From Endotrypanum monterogeii (taxonomy: Eukaryota; Euglenozoa; Kinetoplastea; Trypanosomatida; Trypanosomatidae): a stretch of 64,000 nucleotides of DNA. The stretch is from contig CM007316.1 of assembly GCA_000333855.2 (NCBI GenBank), forward strand, positions 297,623-361,622. Direction: 5' to 3'. A program made the position numbers and the translations under genes. Shown in pieces: positions 62,601-64,000 of the stretch. The notes below the pieces were generated by a model, which worked only from the letters and a program-made list of their open reading frames with translations, ran no database searches and was not told the DNA's origin. How positions within the stretch are numbered: the stretch's first letter is position 1; every line of letters starts with the position of its first letter.

Positions 62601-64000
62601 ACCATTTCTAACCGATCATCTGCGACGGCTTCTGGGGCGAAAGGTTCCAGTAATCACACAAAGGCAGCTGCAAGCGGGAAGGCCACCTCGCAGGGTGGGG
62701 GAGCTTCTCCTGGGGCAGCGAAAGCGAGCGGTGTTTCGCCTATGCAGGGTGCTACTGCTGGGGATGGGAAGAAGCGGTGTGACAATTCGATCTCAGCGGA
62801 TGCGAAGGATATTACCTCATCGACTGCGGCGTCCGTTGAGGCATCCGCACCTCTTCTGCGCTTCACGTGGCTACTGCTGGTCGATCTCGACCGACCCGAG
62901 GACTACAGCGTAGGCGTGGCGGGGCGAATTGTGACGCTGCAGCTGAAGCCGAACGAGAAAGGGTACTTGCTCATGGCATACACGCTTGTGCCCGCGCACC
63001 AACTTCGAAGTGTGCAGCAGTCTGAGAAAGCCGTTGAGGATAAGCGGCAGGTGTTGTCTTGGCCACAGAAAGAGTCATCGCCTGAGAAAGGAAATCAGGA
63101 GCCAGGTCAAACGCCACTGGAGGAGCCATCTTGCTCTGAGACTTATTCCATGGAACCACCACCACTCTTTCCTGCGGGGCGGTGGAAGCTGGTGCTTCGC
63201 TCTAACGTCGATCTACAAGCCTTTGACTCGGTTTCCCACGACGTGCAAAGCACAACGATAGAAGCTGAGCTTCAACGTGGTGTGTCGCCAATCTTGTTCC
63301 GCCGAATTTGCACCATTAGTGAGGTGACTCACATTTCCATCATGGCTCATCTACGTGCACCCCTACCTATGCCATACAAAATCCGGATAATACGGTTGCC
63401 CTCATCAGCGCCATCGGCGCCGACACCCTCGAACCCTAGGGCGGCTCGTATGATGACCAATAACACGACCATTCAGGGCATACCTGAGACGAACGCGGCT
63501 GATTCCATCAGTCCCAATGGGGCTGCCTCATCGCGCGGTAGCACCATGGTTGTGTACGAATCACCCATGAGTGACAGCCGCCTTTTTGCCCCCAATGTCT
63601 TTCTCGCCACAGCCGTGGAGCCGTACACTGGGAAGGGTAGCAAAGGAGCGAGTGCCGCAGGCACATTAGGTGGAGGGGCGACGCTTTACGTGATTGAGGC
63701 CGTCGTCTCAGACGAGGACGCTGCCAGGTGGAACGAGTGTTGCCGTAAGAGTCAGGAGGAGATGTTTATCGAGTACCGTCAGGCTGCAGAAGAGAAAGCT
63801 TGTATTGCCCGCGAGCAAGACATAGCCGAGTATAAACGTGACCCTGTAGCCTATATGCAGCGTAAGGAAGAGGTCTCGGCTCAGCGACGGCAGCTCGCCA
63901 CGGAGGCTGCTGAGAAGGCCATGTCGCGCACTGCACCTGCAGGCGGCTCCATCGCAGGACTACGAAAGCGAAGCGCTTCGTCGTCTCGAACAAGTCCGCA
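59679..64000 (+). CDS. Large calpain-like / androglobin-like protein, 3' end outside the window
   Basis: I read this frame by hand: it is open from the ATG at 59679 to the window edge, giving at least 1440 residues. Near 338 it has YGKYAVKLFVDGAYRKVLVD, then DSLPVD, TTTSLKELWPCLIAKAVLKA. These match the part of the calpain protease core that carries KLxxxGxWRKVxVDDxLPxD and ELWPxLLxKAxxKL. The QGxxGDCWFL segment with the catalytic Cys is absent upstream, so it is probably not a protease. The wording and later LTLEEFVVQMETVIVWRKL (near 682) remind me of androglobin, a calpain-like/globin chimera of ciliated cells. Low-complexity Ser/Ala linkers separate beta-rich blocks. Near 1350-1420 a charged helix (EEMFIEYRQAAEEKA) looks like a coiled coil. 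No globin or IQ motif was recognised in the visible part. A flagellar role is inference. Confidence 0.8.
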   Translation, partial: MSAKTTSAASRSAAVAPPSSFVDSRCCSLPLWDDSQIAQENWGASLAYSPAIGGDEMGKDSRQGAGKSKSITAGKHGAATSATEVHFEDPATRQGVEAFITAQEPSLASTNTTEEVQEGGSPSGILWLKPTEVFRPFRPVVHCNATPFINPYATAEALVPVDAKAEEARCHHPTSASMTANNSSTHHKGGNVSQQSDTSSSMPDAFHQLYPEAVTTLDVFSYEERERWSHCTQTESVRRYRALPTLLQPYDGTLIAGCAETPAQACESRYSTGLRHKLKQAEQLAALAQTPPFLMRAFNSALLVVEQAQCHVPEGWYLWELVYPHAPGTCHPVYNPYGKYAVKLFVDGAYRKVLVDDSLPVDVLGRPLLTTTSLKELWPCLIAKAVLKALGPISGLTALTSAPQLVVATLLGNWVPQYILPKHDSVSATAMLLLYQRQLAQMECLTEPFLKERPTTATGPRKPESAGEGRAKDSKGSTRDRQTSPIASPSKRTVPIATRNAAGKRQQGTHSSSASGDAAEKGPDLVPLRATEYCEPVIDEPFPDENFYICSLYTPSADAVVGESVQNGLHGHDVARQLYTIHAIKPFRNTVALLLHTTPRGGLSEGILKEDGAADDVSALHDWGRRSAQGRLHPGSSPKQPHPLEDSEPLDISFPRDATSVTDMVIIDSRRASSVTSCWLTLEEFVVQMETVIVWRKLTGRYPNAVFVSGESLLQLHDGGVVPIGAKSTDSTPSAGARKKASPARRADASSNNTAASNISTQHHAPSVSSIWWRLTVEKAEEVFVVVSCPAQVEDLGNAPLPVKGPSSRSPSPAHPSQSNEMRESIVNTRRSKDAIVVNQQREVFFRHFQWDRGEPLNDIGSLTYTQGVLRSTALHFRPGVHLIRVDLHHVQAPDKISFLSNAASEVQLALSHDASHDGFACVTDAGTYPAVQSCDEEIVWLKRVFSLTAPTCLTVQLTTLDATEDLAAHRQINTISNRSSATASGAKGSSNHTKAAASGKATSQGGGASPGAAKASGVSPMQGATAGDGKKRCDNSISADAKDITSSTAASVEASAPLLRFTWLLLVDLDRPEDYSVGVAGRIVTLQLKPNEKGYLLMAYTLVPAHQLRSVQQSEKAVEDKRQVLSWPQKESSPEKGNQEPGQTPLEEPSCSETYSMEPPPLFPAGRWKLVLRSNVDLQAFDSVSHDVQSTTIEAELQRGVSPILFRRICTISEVTHISIMAHLRAPLPMPYKIRIIRLPSSAPSAPTPSNPRAARMMTNNTTIQGIPETNAADSISPNGAASSRGSTMVVYESPMSDSRLFAPNVFLATAVEPYTGKGSKGASAAGTLGGGATLYVIEAVVSDEDAARWNECCRKSQEEMFIEYRQAAEEKACIAREQDIAEYKRDPVAYMQRKEEVSAQRRQLATEAAEKAMSRTAPAGGSIAGLRKRSASSSRTSP

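Overview
The window looks like nuclear DNA of a trypanosomatid, most likely Leishmania or a close Leishmaniinae relative. All convincing genes are intronless and on the + strand. They are separated by long (0.7-6 kb) pyrimidine-rich spacers full of T-tracts and (TA)n, (CA)n and (TG)n microsatellites, as expected of a polycistronic transcription unit processed by spliced-leader trans-splicing and polyadenylation. No tRNA, rRNA, CRISPR array or minus-strand gene was recognised. The order RNA-binding protein pair / PheRS alpha / eL20 / ethanolamine-phosphate cytidylyltransferase resembles what I recall of Leishmania chromosome 32 and the syntenic part of T. brucei chromosome 11. I recalled this and did not check it. 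A 20-N assembly gap lies at 56777-56796.

Layout. 1-11 kb: two PTB/hnRNP L-like multi-RRM proteins in tandem, with a 6.1 kb spacer between them. 12-23 kb: a protein with TFIIE-alpha architecture (winged helix, YYxNY helix, zinc ribbon), cytosolic PheRS alpha, ribosomal protein eL20 (L18a) and the Kennedy-pathway enzyme ethanolamine-phosphate cytidylyltransferase. 26.9-34.7 kb: an uncharacterised 285-residue protein, protein phosphatase methylesterase 1 and V-ATPase subunit a. 37-50 kb: a small 121-residue protein, a 6.2 kb spacer carrying retroposon-like repeats, a membrane-anchored GMC-type flavin oxidoreductase and a CLASP-like TOG/HEAT protein. 51-58 kb: Tudor-SN, another repeat-rich spacer with the gap, and an E2 ubiquitin-conjugating enzyme with a C-terminal UBA-like segment. 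59.7 kb to the end: the first 1440 codons of a very large protein with a calpain-like fold resembling androglobin, cut by the window edge.

The genes do not form one pathway. Most are housekeeping: translation, phospholipid synthesis, organelle acidification, PP2A methylation, ubiquitination and RNA metabolism. Control is expected mainly at the RNA level, so the structured and repeated elements in the spacers are the likeliest regulatory features.

The points most worth following up are the TFIIE-alpha-like protein, the androglobin/calpain-like giant, a 617-bp element present twice with almost no divergence (42526-43142 and 54951-55567), SIDER-like segments at 38.1-39.0 kb and 25.9 kb, and a perfect 12-bp stem-loop at 58839-58868. 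Several reading frames remain open upstream through non-ATG codons. I moved those starts to the first ATG (1075, 21529, 26909, 51089).
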